Source of the DNA: Desulfoluna sp.
GTDB taxonomy: Bacteria > Desulfobacterota > Desulfobacteria > Desulfobacterales > Desulfolunaceae
DNA: 39,265 bases
NCBI RefSeq assembly: GCF_030145185.1
Contig: NZ_JAQYWB010000053.1
Span: 1-39,265 of the forward strand
Reading direction: 5' to 3'
Shown here: positions 8,240 through 17,040 of the stretch, piece after piece
Numbering within the stretch: position 1 is the first letter of the stretch
How the letters are laid out: every line of letters starts with the position of its first letter
Notes under the pieces: model-generated
Seen by the model: the letters and a program-made list of their open reading frames with translations, nothing else
Told to the model about the DNA's origin: nothing
The model's database searches: none
Position numbers and translations under genes: made by a program

Positions 8240-9082
8240 TCAAAACCGCTTCTTCGCCAGCTCACTCAATTTCGCATTTCCTGCGACCTTATCAATAATG
8301 GCCTTGACGCTCTGGTCCATGCGGCTCTCCGCTGTATAATTGGCCGGAGCAATCAGAGTGGCCCGCCCGTCAGTCAAAAAGGTACTGGCCATGCTTTTTG
8401 CCCCTCTTTTTCCAGGGACATACACCGCAATGGCATGCCCGCCCATGTTCTTCACCACACGCATACTCGGGACATCCGTCTCCCCGTCTCCAATAAACAC
8501 CATATTGGAAAAAGGAACGACCCGCTCCTCCTGGGGAAGATGCTTATTGATCCGGGAGTGGTCATGGACATCCAGGCTCCCCTTGTTAATGCGAAACAGA
8601 TACTGGGTCTTGGTGGTATAATTCACGGCCAGGGCCGGCCAGCTGGCAATCCCATGATGGTCATACATGAACCCCGACGCAAAGATCGCATCAAAACACC
8701 CCGCGATCACCGTCCCACGAATCATCTCACGCAGCCCCGACGACACAATATAATGACTGATCTTCACCCCTTTCTCTTTTCCATAAGCGTTGATGCGGTC
8801 AAACCACCCCTCCACCCCCTCAAACAGCGCGATCTCCGCCCCGAAGGCGTGAAAATCTTCCCGCCTCACCGGCACCTCATGCTGTTTCGCCTTTTTCAGC
8901 ATCAACCCCATGTACGCCAGAATCTGATCGGCATCGTTTTCCCGGGCGTAAGCATCCACCTCCGCCCAGAAATCACGGGAGGCCACATTAAGCCGCGGAA
9001 TAAAATCGTACTCCTGCATGTTGCCCGGAGACAGGGTTCCATCAAAATCATAGGCAATAGCCATGGGAATCAGTTTGGGCAC
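8240..9082 (-). CDS. HAD superfamily hydrolase
   Basis: A 280-residue cytoplasmic haloacid dehalogenase-type phosphatase. Motif I is YDFDGT (nucleophile Asp12 and acid Asp14). The SSG of motif II follows in IVSSGLREM. Motif III/IV is FIGDGETDVPSM with the metal-binding aspartates. The segment between motif I and II is a helical cap. The start is GTG at 9082, supported by GGAGG 7 nt upstream; the next Met (residue 7) is too far from that site. The substrate is unknown; phosphoserine phosphatase-like and related subfamilies share this architecture. Transcription appears monocistronic. Confidence 0.88.
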   Translation of the reverse strand: MPKLIPMAIAYDFDGTLSPGNMQEYDFIPRLNVASRDFWAEVDAYARENDADQILAYMGLMLKKAKQHEVPVRREDFHAFGAEIALFEGVEGWFDRINAYGKEKGVKISHYIVSSGLREMIRGTVIAGCFDAIFASGFMYDHHGIASWPALAVNYTTKTQYLFRINKGSLDVHDHSRINKHLPQEERVVPFSNMVFIGDGETDVPSMRVVKNMGGHAIAVYVPGKRGAKSMASTFLTDGRATLIAPANYTAESRMDQSVKAIIDKVAGNAKLSELAKKRF

Positions 9083-9335
9083 AGGAAAACCTCCATTAAG
9101 ACAAGGGCAAAACGTTTGCCTGATCTAAAAGAGTGGGTTTGATAAACAGGTTTTTGTGACACGGGGTCAAAAGAACAAACAGACGGAATCACAATAAAAC
9201 AGGAGGGCATGGGAAAGCAAGCCCGACAGGAAACAGAGGCTGATCCTAAGGGGATACGAATGTCGATTTTGTGTCGTGTGGCTGGGAAAAAACTTTTCCC
9301 GGGGCTGAAAAAAACGGCCATCCGATTCGCTGATT

Positions 9336-9650
9336 TTATGGTGTAGGATGTATCAATTTAGGGGAGATGGATTTTACCAACCGCCACGTATCAGATGCGT
9401 GTTCCGCAATCCATAGATCGTATTTTGTCTGCAAATTCAGCCATAACTCAGGCGTCGTATCGAAGGCACGCGACAAACGCAATGCCATGTCTGGGGAAAC
9501 CGCGCCCTTTTCATTAACTATCTTTGATAAAGTTTTTCTGGAAACTCCAAGGTTTAAAGCCATATCTTTTATTGAGATAGACAGGGGAACTAAATAATCT
9601 TCTTTGATTATTTTTCCCGGATGAGTCGGTTGACGTTTCATTCTACTCAT
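9336..9650 (-). CDS. higA: HigA-family antitoxin/regulator without its toxin
   Basis: A 104-residue Xre-type helix-turn-helix protein of the HigA family. It shows the typical start (PTHPGKIIKEDYL), the HTH (MALNLGVSRKTLSKIVNEKG, about residues 30-49) and the end ALRLSRAFDTTPELWLNLQTKYDL. HigA normally represses its operon and neutralises the mRNA interferase HigB, whose gene usually lies just upstream. No HigB frame is found upstream (9651-9770) or downstream. AGGA lies 6 nt before the ATG. A 16-bp palindrome upstream is a likely operator. It is either an orphan regulator or the remnant of a toxin-antitoxin pair. Confidence 0.88.
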   Translation of the reverse strand: MSRMKRQPTHPGKIIKEDYLVPLSISIKDMALNLGVSRKTLSKIVNEKGAVSPDMALRLSRAFDTTPELWLNLQTKYDLWIAEHASDTWRLVKSISPKLIHPTP

Positions 9651-9680
9651 TTTATGTCCTTTTAATGGTAATCATCATAA

Positions 9681-9709
9681 TTAACGATATAGTTAACCGC
9701 CCGTATAAT
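9681..9709 (+). promoter_or_regulatory. Palindromic operator overlapping a promoter upstream of higA
   Basis: TTAACGATATAGTTAA (9681-9696) has perfect 5-bp arms around a 6-bp centre and is a good candidate HigA binding site, about 30 bp from the higA start. On the plus strand TTAACG (9681-9686) lies exactly 17 bp before a perfect TATAAT (9704-9709), so the operator also covers the -35 of a possible divergent promoter reading toward 9770. Confidence 0.5.
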
Positions 9710-9769
9710 AGAATATTTTCAGTTCTTTATGTTTGGATGATTTACCATGCGTAACCCGAGAGGTTAAAT

Positions 9770-10277
9770 ATGTCAACGGTATGTGACAAGCTGAAGAGAA
9801 CGCCGCGTCGAGAGGATAAGGAACCAGATTTTTATGTAAATGAAAATGTTCTTCGTGCTTGGTTTTTCGTTCGAGGAGTCGCTACGCTCCATCAATTTAA
9901 ACACAACAAAGCGCCCCGCCCACATCACACCTCATTCAGTGGCCCCCTTCTTACTCATCAAAAGCAATTTGACCAATAACAGGATCAATGAGCGTATCGA
10001 GCCTAAGCCACCGAAATGGCATTCACAATATCGGTATACTAATCAGCACAAGAGAAAGTCCCAGTTGGAGAGTGGTAGGCAAAAATTGGGTAATAGGGTG
10101 CCGCAGGAGGGATGTTCTTCGTTCTTGGTTCTTCGTGCTTGGTTCGAGGAGTCGCTGCGCTCCAGCAATTATAAAAAACCATTCGTTGATGGCTGATGTC
10201 GTCAGCCGTCATGGATCTCATGACCTTGACAACGGCAACAGATGGGGCCGTAATCCGGCATAATGCGGATTATTTTA
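9770..10277 (+). other. Possible short divergent transcript with two repeat C copies
   Basis: The segment between higA and the PIN gene contains overlapping short ORFs (e.g. 9770-9979 and 9988-10263) that are interrupted by two copies of a TTCTTCGTGCTTGGTT-type repeat (9847-9893 and 10111-10165). ORF 9770-9979 has a purine-rich GAGAGG upstream, and only its first 30 codons precede the repeat. A hairpin TAATCCG..CGGATTA followed by TTTT at about 10251-10277 could end a plus-strand transcript. I see no recognisable protein; it may be a repeat-disrupted gene. Confidence 0.3.
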
Positions 10278-10344
10278 GGAAGTTTGTTATTCATACCCTC
10301 GTTCAATGAATTCGCGCCCACCTTAAAAAAAATTTAATCCACAT

Positions 10345-10388
10345 CAAAAAAGGCTAACGGGGGAAATACATCCCCCCGTTAGCCCTTG
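10345..10388 (-). terminator. Terminator of the AAA/PIN operon
   Basis: A perfect 12-bp stem (GGCTAACGGGGG 10352-10363 with its complement 10373-10384) is followed, on the minus strand, by a U-tract. It lies about 50 bp past the PIN gene stop. Confidence 0.9.
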
Positions 10389-10436
10389 TAAATTTCTGTT
10401 ATCCACCAAAGGAAAGCCATCTCAACGACAGCTTTC

Positions 10437-10919
10437 TTATGGCCTGTGATGATACGACGACAAGTCCGAATCAAGCGACCAGATAAACACCTCGCTCATG
10501 GAACACTTGGCGCAGCATTTTTCGTATTCTTTGATGATACTTAAATCGCCAAAGCTTGTCCCTTCAGATGTTTTCTCCGAAGATTTATTCTGCATGGCAA
10601 ACTGAGGGAAGGAATCAATCCAGGCACCCAATTCTTTTGAATCAGGAAAATCACTGGGCCTCCAGGGAGCAAATCCCTCGATGGCCCCCTTAACCGCATC
10701 GACAAACCGCTCTGCGGCAGCTCTTCTCACCCGCCCGCTCCCACATTGGGCAATATGATTGCCCGTCTCCAAAATCGTTGCCATGGGAAGAATAAACGTG
10801 CAGCCTGATGCCACGTATACCTTGTAGTCATCAATCACCTTCGCTTTATCCTGATTTCTGCCCGGCACATTCAGAAGGTTCAACCATACACTGGTATCCA
10901 TCAGGCAGATGCTGTTCAT
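10437..10919 (-). CDS. PIN-domain-like nuclease, partner of the AAA ATPase
   Basis: A 160-residue protein with a PIN-like layout of acidic residues: Asp8 in LMDTSVWLNLL, Glu51 in TILETGNHI, Asp125 in GDLSIIKEY and Asp150/Asp152 in WSLDSDL. These would bind Mg for RNA or DNA cleavage. Its ATG overlaps the stop of the ATPase gene by 4 bp (ATGA), so the two are translationally coupled. Between Glu51 and Asp125 there is an unusually long insert (about 70 residues) compared with small VapC toxins. No VapB-like antitoxin is adjacent; the ATPase is the only partner. I infer an ATPase-controlled nuclease, possibly anti-phage, because it sits beside a restriction system. Confidence 0.75.
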   Translation of the reverse strand: MNSICLMDTSVWLNLLNVPGRNQDKAKVIDDYKVYVASGCTFILPMATILETGNHIAQCGSGRVRRAAAERFVDAVKGAIEGFAPWRPSDFPDSKELGAWIDSFPQFAMQNKSSEKTSEGTSFGDLSIIKEYEKCCAKCSMSEVFIWSLDSDLSSYHHRP

Positions 10920-12205
10920 GTCTCTTCCCCCTGCATGCGGGAGATCCAGTCCATGGCCTGTTGCTTTTTCGACTCCGGGTCCACGGGCAACTTGGCGAAT
11001 CGATCAACAACGCCGTTGGTCACCAAGCCCCCAAGAGAGCCTTGCACCACCAGCCCGGGGTAATCATCTAAATCGGCCAGACGAATCAATCGACTGTCGC
11101 CTTTTTCAGGATCGCGATAACAAAAAACAACATCGGCCAAGGATTCATCCGGTAAAGCGTCCATTAAGGCAGGATTGTGAGTGGTCAGGAGAAGGCGAAT
11201 ATTTCGTCGGCCTGCTTCTTCCTTCATCATACCGAGAAGTTGCTTTGCCCGTGATGGATGGATTCCGTTGTCCACCTCCTCAATCACGACAGTTGACCCG
11301 ACAGGCGCTGAAAAAAGGGCTACGGCGATGGCAAGCACCCGCAGGGTACCGTCAGAAAGAAGTTCCATGGGGCAATTTCTGTCTACCCCACCAAAACTCT
11401 CCACAAGATCAAAAGAGATCCGGCCTCTGCCATACTCGAAAAACTTTATGCTTCGAACATCCTGCTCTGGAAGACTCCGAATAAAATGGATGATCTTCTG
11501 ATAATAATCTCCATCATCGCAAAGGGTCTTGAGGACGCCCGACAGGTTGGCACAGTCGGACCGAAGCGTCTTCTCAGGAGAGCTGGCTTCCCGCATGCGT
11601 GAAGGCACCGGATCAAGAAAAAGAGTCTGAGTAAGAGCCTGTTGAAATCGCTTGACCGTCTCTGGAATGGTAACCTGATCTCTCTTGCCGTTATAAATGG
11701 CGGGGCTTTCAAGCTGGCACATCACGGCAATCTGATCTGTACAGGTAATTTGGGCTTTTTCGCCATTCGAATCACCATCATCGTATACAACTGTGATATC
11801 GCTGTCCTCATCTTTAGAGGGGTGCACGATGGAGTAGAGAGGGGCATCCATATCAGATCCGGAGATGGACTCTTGACTGATGTGCAAATCCACCTTCCGC
11901 ACGTCAACCGTCACCCGAAAACGGTTCCACGGACTCTCATCCAGATCACAACCGAGGGTAAAAGACCCCCAATTTAAATACGGTAAATCATTGATATTCC
12001 CACGAAGAACCTTATCAGAGTCATCCACCCGATGCCGAAGGACAGAAAGCTTTTGCCCCTCACTCAACCAGCTCAAAAACCGAAACCCTTCAAGGGCATT
12101 GCTCTTACCGGATGCATTCGCCCCAATCATCAACGTAAGGGGGGCCAGCCGAAGGAAGCCCTTCTCATAACTTTTGAACTGTTCGAAATAGATATTGGTC
12201 AACAT
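10916..12205 (-). CDS. AAA/ABC-type ATPase (AAA_21-like) of a two-gene module
   Basis: A 429-residue SMC/OLD-like ATPase. Walker A is GANASGKSN (residues 28-36), the signature LLSDGTLR lies before the Walker B VVIEEVDNGIHPS, and the H-loop is TTHNP. The middle holds a variable insert rather than a TOPRIM domain, so it differs from OLD nucleases. The start at 12205 is preferred over the longer frame from 12286 because GGGAG precedes it and because the family begins with this 'L..IYFEQFKSYE' strand. It overlaps the PIN gene by 4 bp. The organisation resembles ATPase-nuclease defence pairs such as PtuA/PtuB or RloA/RloB, but the partner is different. Confidence 0.85.
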   Translation of the reverse strand: MLTNIYFEQFKSYEKGFLRLAPLTLMIGANASGKSNALEGFRFLSWLSEGQKLSVLRHRVDDSDKVLRGNINDLPYLNWGSFTLGCDLDESPWNRFRVTVDVRKVDLHISQESISGSDMDAPLYSIVHPSKDEDSDITVVYDDGDSNGEKAQITCTDQIAVMCQLESPAIYNGKRDQVTIPETVKRFQQALTQTLFLDPVPSRMREASSPEKTLRSDCANLSGVLKTLCDDGDYYQKIIHFIRSLPEQDVRSIKFFEYGRGRISFDLVESFGGVDRNCPMELLSDGTLRVLAIAVALFSAPVGSTVVIEEVDNGIHPSRAKQLLGMMKEEAGRRNIRLLLTTHNPALMDALPDESLADVVFCYRDPEKGDSRLIRLADLDDYPGLVVQGSLGGLVTNGVVDRFAKLPVDPESKKQQAMDWISRMQGEET

Positions 12206-12510
12206 GGCCTCACTCCCTTCATCTGCCGAACCGATTCCCGTTTTGCACCAAAATGAATCAGTAAAATAGCCCTCAACCCGCGACAACCCTCTTTAAACAA
12301 ACATAATCCAGCATTGTACCGAAAGATTTTCGTACTGCCGCCTCATTTTTATCAAGATAATGCCTGAGTGTACAGCCTGAAGAGTGGATAGGGATAAGAG
12401 AGACAGCTTTATATAAACCTCTTTGCCAAGCCCATCACCAGGGGTGAAGGGCTTGCCAAATTTGAAGATATCACAGGCCAAGGATTTTAGTGTGTGGTTT
12501 AAGGCGAGAT
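12206..12510. other. Spacer between the ATPase and dprA-like genes
   Basis: About 300 bp without a supported gene. It contains the unsupported upstream extension of the ATPase frame. No clear promoter or hairpin was found. Confidence 0.4.
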
Positions 12511-13215
12511 TTATTCTATATCCGAGACCCGGGGCACGGCATCGTTTTTGTTGGCTTTGGCTGCGGCTTCCATATACTCACACAAACTGTCTGACGAATC
12601 TACGGCCTGGCGATGGTTCCTGGGAGTCTCCTGAGACAACACCTGAAGTTCACCATTCAGATTCATGGACTGGTTGACTTCGGGCCATTCAAGCGCCCCT
12701 GCTTCGAGCAATTTTTCATTGCCCAGCGGCACATTTTCACCTGTTCGAACAAAGACAGGACGATAATTTTTCCGCCTTAATTCTTCCTGAGCCCCCGTCC
12801 ACGTGCCCCCCTTTTTATAATCCGAGCTCACCACCAAACCAAAATCAGCCATGGCGTACACCAGCTTATTACGCCCCATGGCACCGCCCACGGTAAACCG
12901 AGCATTGGGATGATAAGGAGAGATTAAGAGGAGACGCCCATCAGAGATGGCATGACGAGCGTGTTTCTCAAGACTTTTTTTCAACAGGTTCTCTGCCAGA
13001 ACCCCGATGGAAACGCCCCCTGCTTCAAGGGCCGAATTCATGGCCACCTGATCCACCCCTCGGGCTCCTCCAGAGACCACCGACATCTTGTTCTGCGCGC
13101 ACGCTTGCGCCGCTTTAGTGGTAAACATTTCCCCCACCACGTCCACATTCCGGGAACCGACTATGGCCACGCCACCCCCCATCAGAAGGGCCTTGTTCCC
13201 TATACCGTTGACCAC
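12511..13215 (-). pseudogene. 5'-truncated DprA/Smf-like gene
   Basis: The 234-residue frame encodes the Rossmann-fold core of a DprA-like DNA-binding protein: GVAIVGSRNV (about residues 15-24), SGGARGVDQVAMNSALEAGG (48-67) and RFTVGGAMGRNKLVYAMAD. Full-length relatives carry roughly 100 or more extra residues before GNKALL..GGG. Here the frame begins with GTG right at that point, has no ribosome site, and is preceded by palindromic repeat DNA. The N-terminal half was therefore most likely lost when the repeat element arrived. DprA loads RecA on single strands; stand-alone versions also occur in defence islands. A functional short protein cannot be excluded. Confidence 0.75.
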
Positions 13216-13310
13216 GGGCGCAGCCCGTCAGCAAATGTGACGTTCCTGAGGAACGAAGGGACGGAGCATTTGCGAACCTGGGGTGCAGGGGATTTATCCC
13301 CTGCCCGCCG
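13214..13310. repeat. Composite palindromic element between hsdR and the dprA remnant
   Basis: Three perfect hairpins lie within 97 bp: ACGGGC..GCCCGT (13214-13228), CGTTCC..GGAACG (13241-13255) and GCAGGGGAT..ATCCCCTGC (13285-13304). A further inverted pair GCAAATG/CATTTGC (13231-13237 and 13267-13273) encloses the second. The left edge coincides with the truncation point of the dprA-like gene. The right edge contains the hsdR stop codon. Confidence 0.75.
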
Positions 13311-16300
13311 GAGGCACGCTTTTATCTCGATTATCCCCTGCCCCCATATTCAACAAATCAAACACCACCCTCGCAAACCCCGCCGCCCTTGCCGGGTCCG
13401 ACAGCAGCTGCATCATCTGGTTCTGATGGGCCTCGCCGCTGTCCATCACGGCATCATCAATGGCTTTGGGAAAGCCGCCCAGCATCGCCTGTTCGGGGGT
13501 GTTGTTGGCGATCTGCATCATAACGAGGTCGTTTTCCATCACCTTGTCCCGGATGGTGTAGGCGTAGCTCACCATGTCGTTGGTGGTGAGTTCATCGGTG
13601 ATGAAGAGCTCATTCAAACGGGTGATAATCTGAGAGATGAATTCTTCTTTGATGTCTTTTGCCTTGGCCGTGCCCAGGCCTTCGCCCGGTTCCAGCTTGA
13701 ACTCTGAGGAGTCTTCGCTTAGTTTCAGGTCCTGTCGCCTGATCTCCGAGAGGCGGTAGTGGGTCAGAACCACGCTGTTGAGGTCGATTTGATCGTCATC
13801 GAGGAGGGTCTCCCTCAGCATGGGGCGCAGGTTGCGGGCATAGAGGCTGAGCTTTTCCAGATCCTTGTCATCGTAATCGACGATCTGGGACATGAACTCA
13901 TAGAAGCGGACAAAGGTGCTTAAATCCTTTTTAAAGATCTCAAGGGCGTCTTTCTCCTTCTTGCACTCCTTAAAGCTGTTCTCGGCGTTGGCGATGAGAA
14001 CCGGGTCTTTTGTTTTTTTGGTACGCTCAAACATCTCTTTGGCGGTTTTGTATGCCTGGCTTGCCGAGGTATAGCGATGTTTCCAGCGCTCCACGGCAGG
14101 CTTGCAGATGTTGGCGATGGCGGCGCTGCTCTTGCTTTTCTGCAAAAACGCCTCGCAGAACTGCTCCACCTCATGCCATAAAAAGATCCCTGCTTCGCGT
14201 AACTTATCAAACAGGTCAAAAATAAGGTCCGGGTTGGAGACATCCGCCAGCTCCGCCGTCTGGTAATACTCCTGAAAGGATTTCAGAATCACATCGGGTT
14301 CGTTAAAAAAATCGAGGACAAAGGTGCCGCTGTCGGCCTTGCCCGGGTAGGTCCGGTTCATGCGGGAGAGGGTCTGCACGCACTCCACGCCGCCGAGCTT
14401 TTTGTCCACGTACATGGCGCAGAGCTTGGGCTGATCAAACCCGGTCTGGAACTTGTTGGCCACGATCATCACCTGGTAATCATCGGAATCAAAGGCCTTG
14501 CGCATATCACGACCCTTAAGATGCGAATTCATATTCATCTCGGTGAATTTTTCACCCAGCAGCCCGTCTGCGTTGGGATCGTTCTCGCTAAACTCCACCT
14601 CGGCTGAAAATGCCACCATGGCACGGATATTCTTGTAACCCTTCTCGGTGATGTATGTGTCAAAACCCAGCTTGTATCGCACCGCCTCTTTCCGGGAGCT
14701 GGTCACCAGCATCGCCTTGGCCTGTCCACCCAAAAGCCCCATCACATTGTTCTTGAAATGTTCGACAATTACCTGAACTTTTTGAGAAATATTGTAATCA
14801 TGCAGGCGCACCCACTGGCCCAGCTTCACCCTGGCCTTCTTGCTCTCCACCTCTTGGTCCGAACTCTCGATGGCCAGGGCCAGATTGTAGGCAACCTTGT
14901 AATTGGTGTAATTTTTTAACACATCAAGGATAAACCCCTCTTCGATGGCCTGCCGCATGCTGTACACATGATACGGCACCGGCATGTTGGTCTTGGACGA
15001 GGGTTCTAAAGGGTTCGGCAGGCGGCCAAAGAGTTCCAGGGTTTTCGTCTTTGGGGTGGCAGTAAACGCAAAATAGCTGAGGTTGGAAGAGGCCCTGCGG
15101 GAGGCAACCACCGCATCCAAAATATCGTCAGAGGAGAGCTCGTCGTCATCGCCTGCCTCGGCGTCGATCATCAACACCTCTTTAAGCTGGCGGGCCGTGG
15201 ACCCGGTCTGCGAGGAATGCGCTTCATCGGCAATCACCGCATAATGCCGTTCCTTTAAACTCACGTCATTTTCAATGGCTTTTAAAACAAAGGGAAAGGT
15301 CTGGATCGTTACAATGATAATCGGTTGAGAGTTCGTCAGCGCCGCCGCCAGTTTTTCCGACTTCGACCCGTTCCCCTCATTGTTGTTGATCCGCCCCACC
15401 ACCCCGTCCACATGCTCGAACTGATAAATGGTGTCTTGGAGCTGCGCGTCCAGCACCGTCCGATCCGTGACAATAATCACCGAATCAAATTGCTTGTGCC
15501 CCGCCTCGGTATACAGCGACGACAGCTGATGGGCCGTCCACGCAATGGAGTTGGATTTCCCCGACCCCGCGCTGTGCTGGATCAGGTACTTGTACCCCGG
15601 CCCTTCCTTCCGCGCCGCAGAAATCAGCTTATTCACCACGTCCCACTGGTGATACCGCGGAAAGATCATTGTCTCTTTCTTAAATTTGCGCCCCTCCCAA
15701 TCCTCTTTTTCTTCAATCTGAAGATGAACATACCGGGCAAGGATATTCAAAAGGTTGTCGGGCAGCAGCACCTCGTTCCACAGATACTCCGTGGCATACC
15801 GGTTCACATCCTCGGGCACATCATTTCCAGCACCCCCATCCTTCGTGCCCTTGTTAAAAGGCAGAAAGAACGTCTCATTCCCGGCAAGGCGCGTGGTCAT
15901 AAACACATCGTACTGACTCACCGCAAAGTGAACCAGCGCCCCCCGCTTAAAGGTCAGCAACGGTTCCGCCTTTCGGGTGATCGGATCCACCGGAAATCGC
16001 GTGGTTTTGTACTGCGTGATCGCGTTCTGCACCGCCTGCTTGAACTCAGACTTCAACTCCATCGTCGTCACCGGCAGGCCATTAACAAAAAGCACCAAAT
16101 CAATGCGCCACGCCTTGGCCTTCACCCCCGTCTCCGCCAGATGCGCGTCCGTGGCCCAGGGGCTGTACACCACCTCCGGGACCACCCGAAATCGGTTCTT
16201 CTCATACCGCGCCAACGTCTCCGGGTTCAACCCGTGCTCCGGCCGAAACTGACACAGCCGAAACCGCGTCCCCCGATCCCTGATCTCATGCCGAAGCGCC

Positions 16301-16599
16301 CCCAACGTCCCAAAGGTCCGCATCTCCTTATGCGCCGCATTCGGATCCGCCTTGTTCAGCTGCGCCGCCACCCGTTTTAAAAAGGTCCCCTCAGGATCGT
16401 TGGGATACAATTTTTCGTATTTTTCCCACTGCTTCCCCTGGGTCTCCTTCACAAACCCCAGCAAATCATCATCATACAGCGCCAACTCGCGGTTGTAATT
16501 CTCCGCCTTCCCCAACATCCAGCCGTTCTCAATCATCTGGCTGATCATCTCATTTTGAAAAACAAATTCCCTGGCCTTGTCTCCACCGTAATAACTCAT
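13294..16599 (-). CDS. hsdR: Type I restriction enzyme, R subunit (HsdR)
   Basis: A 1,101-residue motor and nuclease subunit of a type I restriction-modification complex. The N-terminal nuclease motif is D167 ... E181-L-K183 (RIDLVLFVNGL, MELKSE). The SF2 helicase follows with Walker A HSAGSGKSNS (about 342-351) and DEAH (458-461, IADEAHSSQ). The C-terminal third is helical and docks on HsdM/HsdS. AAGGA lies 9 nt before the ATG. The last ~8 residues (SVPPAGRG) are encoded by a repeat B copy, and the TAA falls inside a palindrome, so the natural C-terminus appears altered. hsdM and hsdS lie upstream in the same orientation, separated by a RAYT and its repeats. Confidence 0.95.
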   Translation of the reverse strand: MSYYGGDKAREFVFQNEMISQMIENGWMLGKAENYNRELALYDDDLLGFVKETQGKQWEKYEKLYPNDPEGTFLKRVAAQLNKADPNAAHKEMRTFGTLGALRHEIRDRGTRFRLCQFRPEHGLNPETLARYEKNRFRVVPEVVYSPWATDAHLAETGVKAKAWRIDLVLFVNGLPVTTMELKSEFKQAVQNAITQYKTTRFPVDPITRKAEPLLTFKRGALVHFAVSQYDVFMTTRLAGNETFFLPFNKGTKDGGAGNDVPEDVNRYATEYLWNEVLLPDNLLNILARYVHLQIEEKEDWEGRKFKKETMIFPRYHQWDVVNKLISAARKEGPGYKYLIQHSAGSGKSNSIAWTAHQLSSLYTEAGHKQFDSVIIVTDRTVLDAQLQDTIYQFEHVDGVVGRINNNEGNGSKSEKLAAALTNSQPIIIVTIQTFPFVLKAIENDVSLKERHYAVIADEAHSSQTGSTARQLKEVLMIDAEAGDDDELSSDDILDAVVASRRASSNLSYFAFTATPKTKTLELFGRLPNPLEPSSKTNMPVPYHVYSMRQAIEEGFILDVLKNYTNYKVAYNLALAIESSDQEVESKKARVKLGQWVRLHDYNISQKVQVIVEHFKNNVMGLLGGQAKAMLVTSSRKEAVRYKLGFDTYITEKGYKNIRAMVAFSAEVEFSENDPNADGLLGEKFTEMNMNSHLKGRDMRKAFDSDDYQVMIVANKFQTGFDQPKLCAMYVDKKLGGVECVQTLSRMNRTYPGKADSGTFVLDFFNEPDVILKSFQEYYQTAELADVSNPDLIFDLFDKLREAGIFLWHEVEQFCEAFLQKSKSSAAIANICKPAVERWKHRYTSASQAYKTAKEMFERTKKTKDPVLIANAENSFKECKKEKDALEIFKKDLSTFVRFYEFMSQIVDYDDKDLEKLSLYARNLRPMLRETLLDDDQIDLNSVVLTHYRLSEIRRQDLKLSEDSSEFKLEPGEGLGTAKAKDIKEEFISQIITRLNELFITDELTTNDMVSYAYTIRDKVMENDLVMMQIANNTPEQAMLGGFPKAIDDAVMDSGEAHQNQMMQLLSDPARAAGFARVVFDLLNMGAGDNRDKSVPPAGRG

Positions 16600-16635
16600 G
16601 CGGCATCATCCTTAGTTGGTTGGAAAATCAAAAAC

Positions 16636-16682
16636 CGTGCCTCCGGCGGCAAGGTGGAGCCACCTTGAAAGCGGGTTGCCGC
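16636..16682 (+). repeat. Palindromic repeat B near the hsdR start
   Basis: GTGCCTCCGGCGGC is followed by the near-palindrome CAAGGTGGAGCCACCTTG and GAAAGCGGGTTGC. It begins about 36 bp upstream of the hsdR ATG. A CGCAGCGC..GCGCTGCG inverted repeat (about 16680-16723) follows it. Confidence 0.7.
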
Positions 16683-16798
16683 AGCGCTTTGCCCCTCGTA
16701 CCTCGGGCAAAGCGCTGCGGCGTTTACGTAAACGGTAATAGTGAAGGTCAGACGTGGAATTCGTCTTTGAAAATTACCGGTGCTATTGCGAAGGTCCC

Positions 16799-16948
16799 GT
16801 AGGATGGGCAAAGCGCGAAGCGTGCCCATCTGACATTCGGGATACCCACAACGATGAAAATCACATGAATTCTGGCAATGCAAATCTCTCCGGCGTAATC
16901 GGTTGCACCAGCGCCAGATGGGCACGGCACTACCTTTGCCCATCCTAC
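16799..16948. repeat. REPIN element, unit 1
   Basis: A 150-bp unit made of two inverted REP-like ends: GTAGGATGGGCAAAGCG at the left and its near-complement CTTTGCCCATCCTAC at the right, each able to fold, with a ~85-bp inner segment containing GATGAAAATCACAT. It is on the downstream side of the RAYT gene. Similar units lie at 17625, 17872, 18235 and 35118. Confidence 0.85.
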
Positions 16949-17040
16949 AGGTTCACGATGCAACCTCGGTATGGGATTCATGCAACACCAAAGGCTCCCA
17001 TGGCAAACACCATGCCACCGTCACCGATGATGAACCCGTT

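Noticed and set aside
8240-9142. Plus-strand ORF 8147-9142 (331 codons)
   Set aside because: It is antisense to the HAD hydrolase, which has all HAD motifs and a good ribosome site.
12206-12286. Longer N-terminus of the AAA ATPase (start at 12286)
   Set aside because: The extra 27 residues have no family resemblance, whereas the Met at 12205 has a GGGAG site and fits the family start.
13294-16380. Long plus-strand ORFs antisense to hsdR (e.g. 15325-16380, 351 codons)
   Set aside because: They are rich in Arg, Pro and His, as expected from the reverse frame of GC-rich coding DNA. hsdR has every expected motif.
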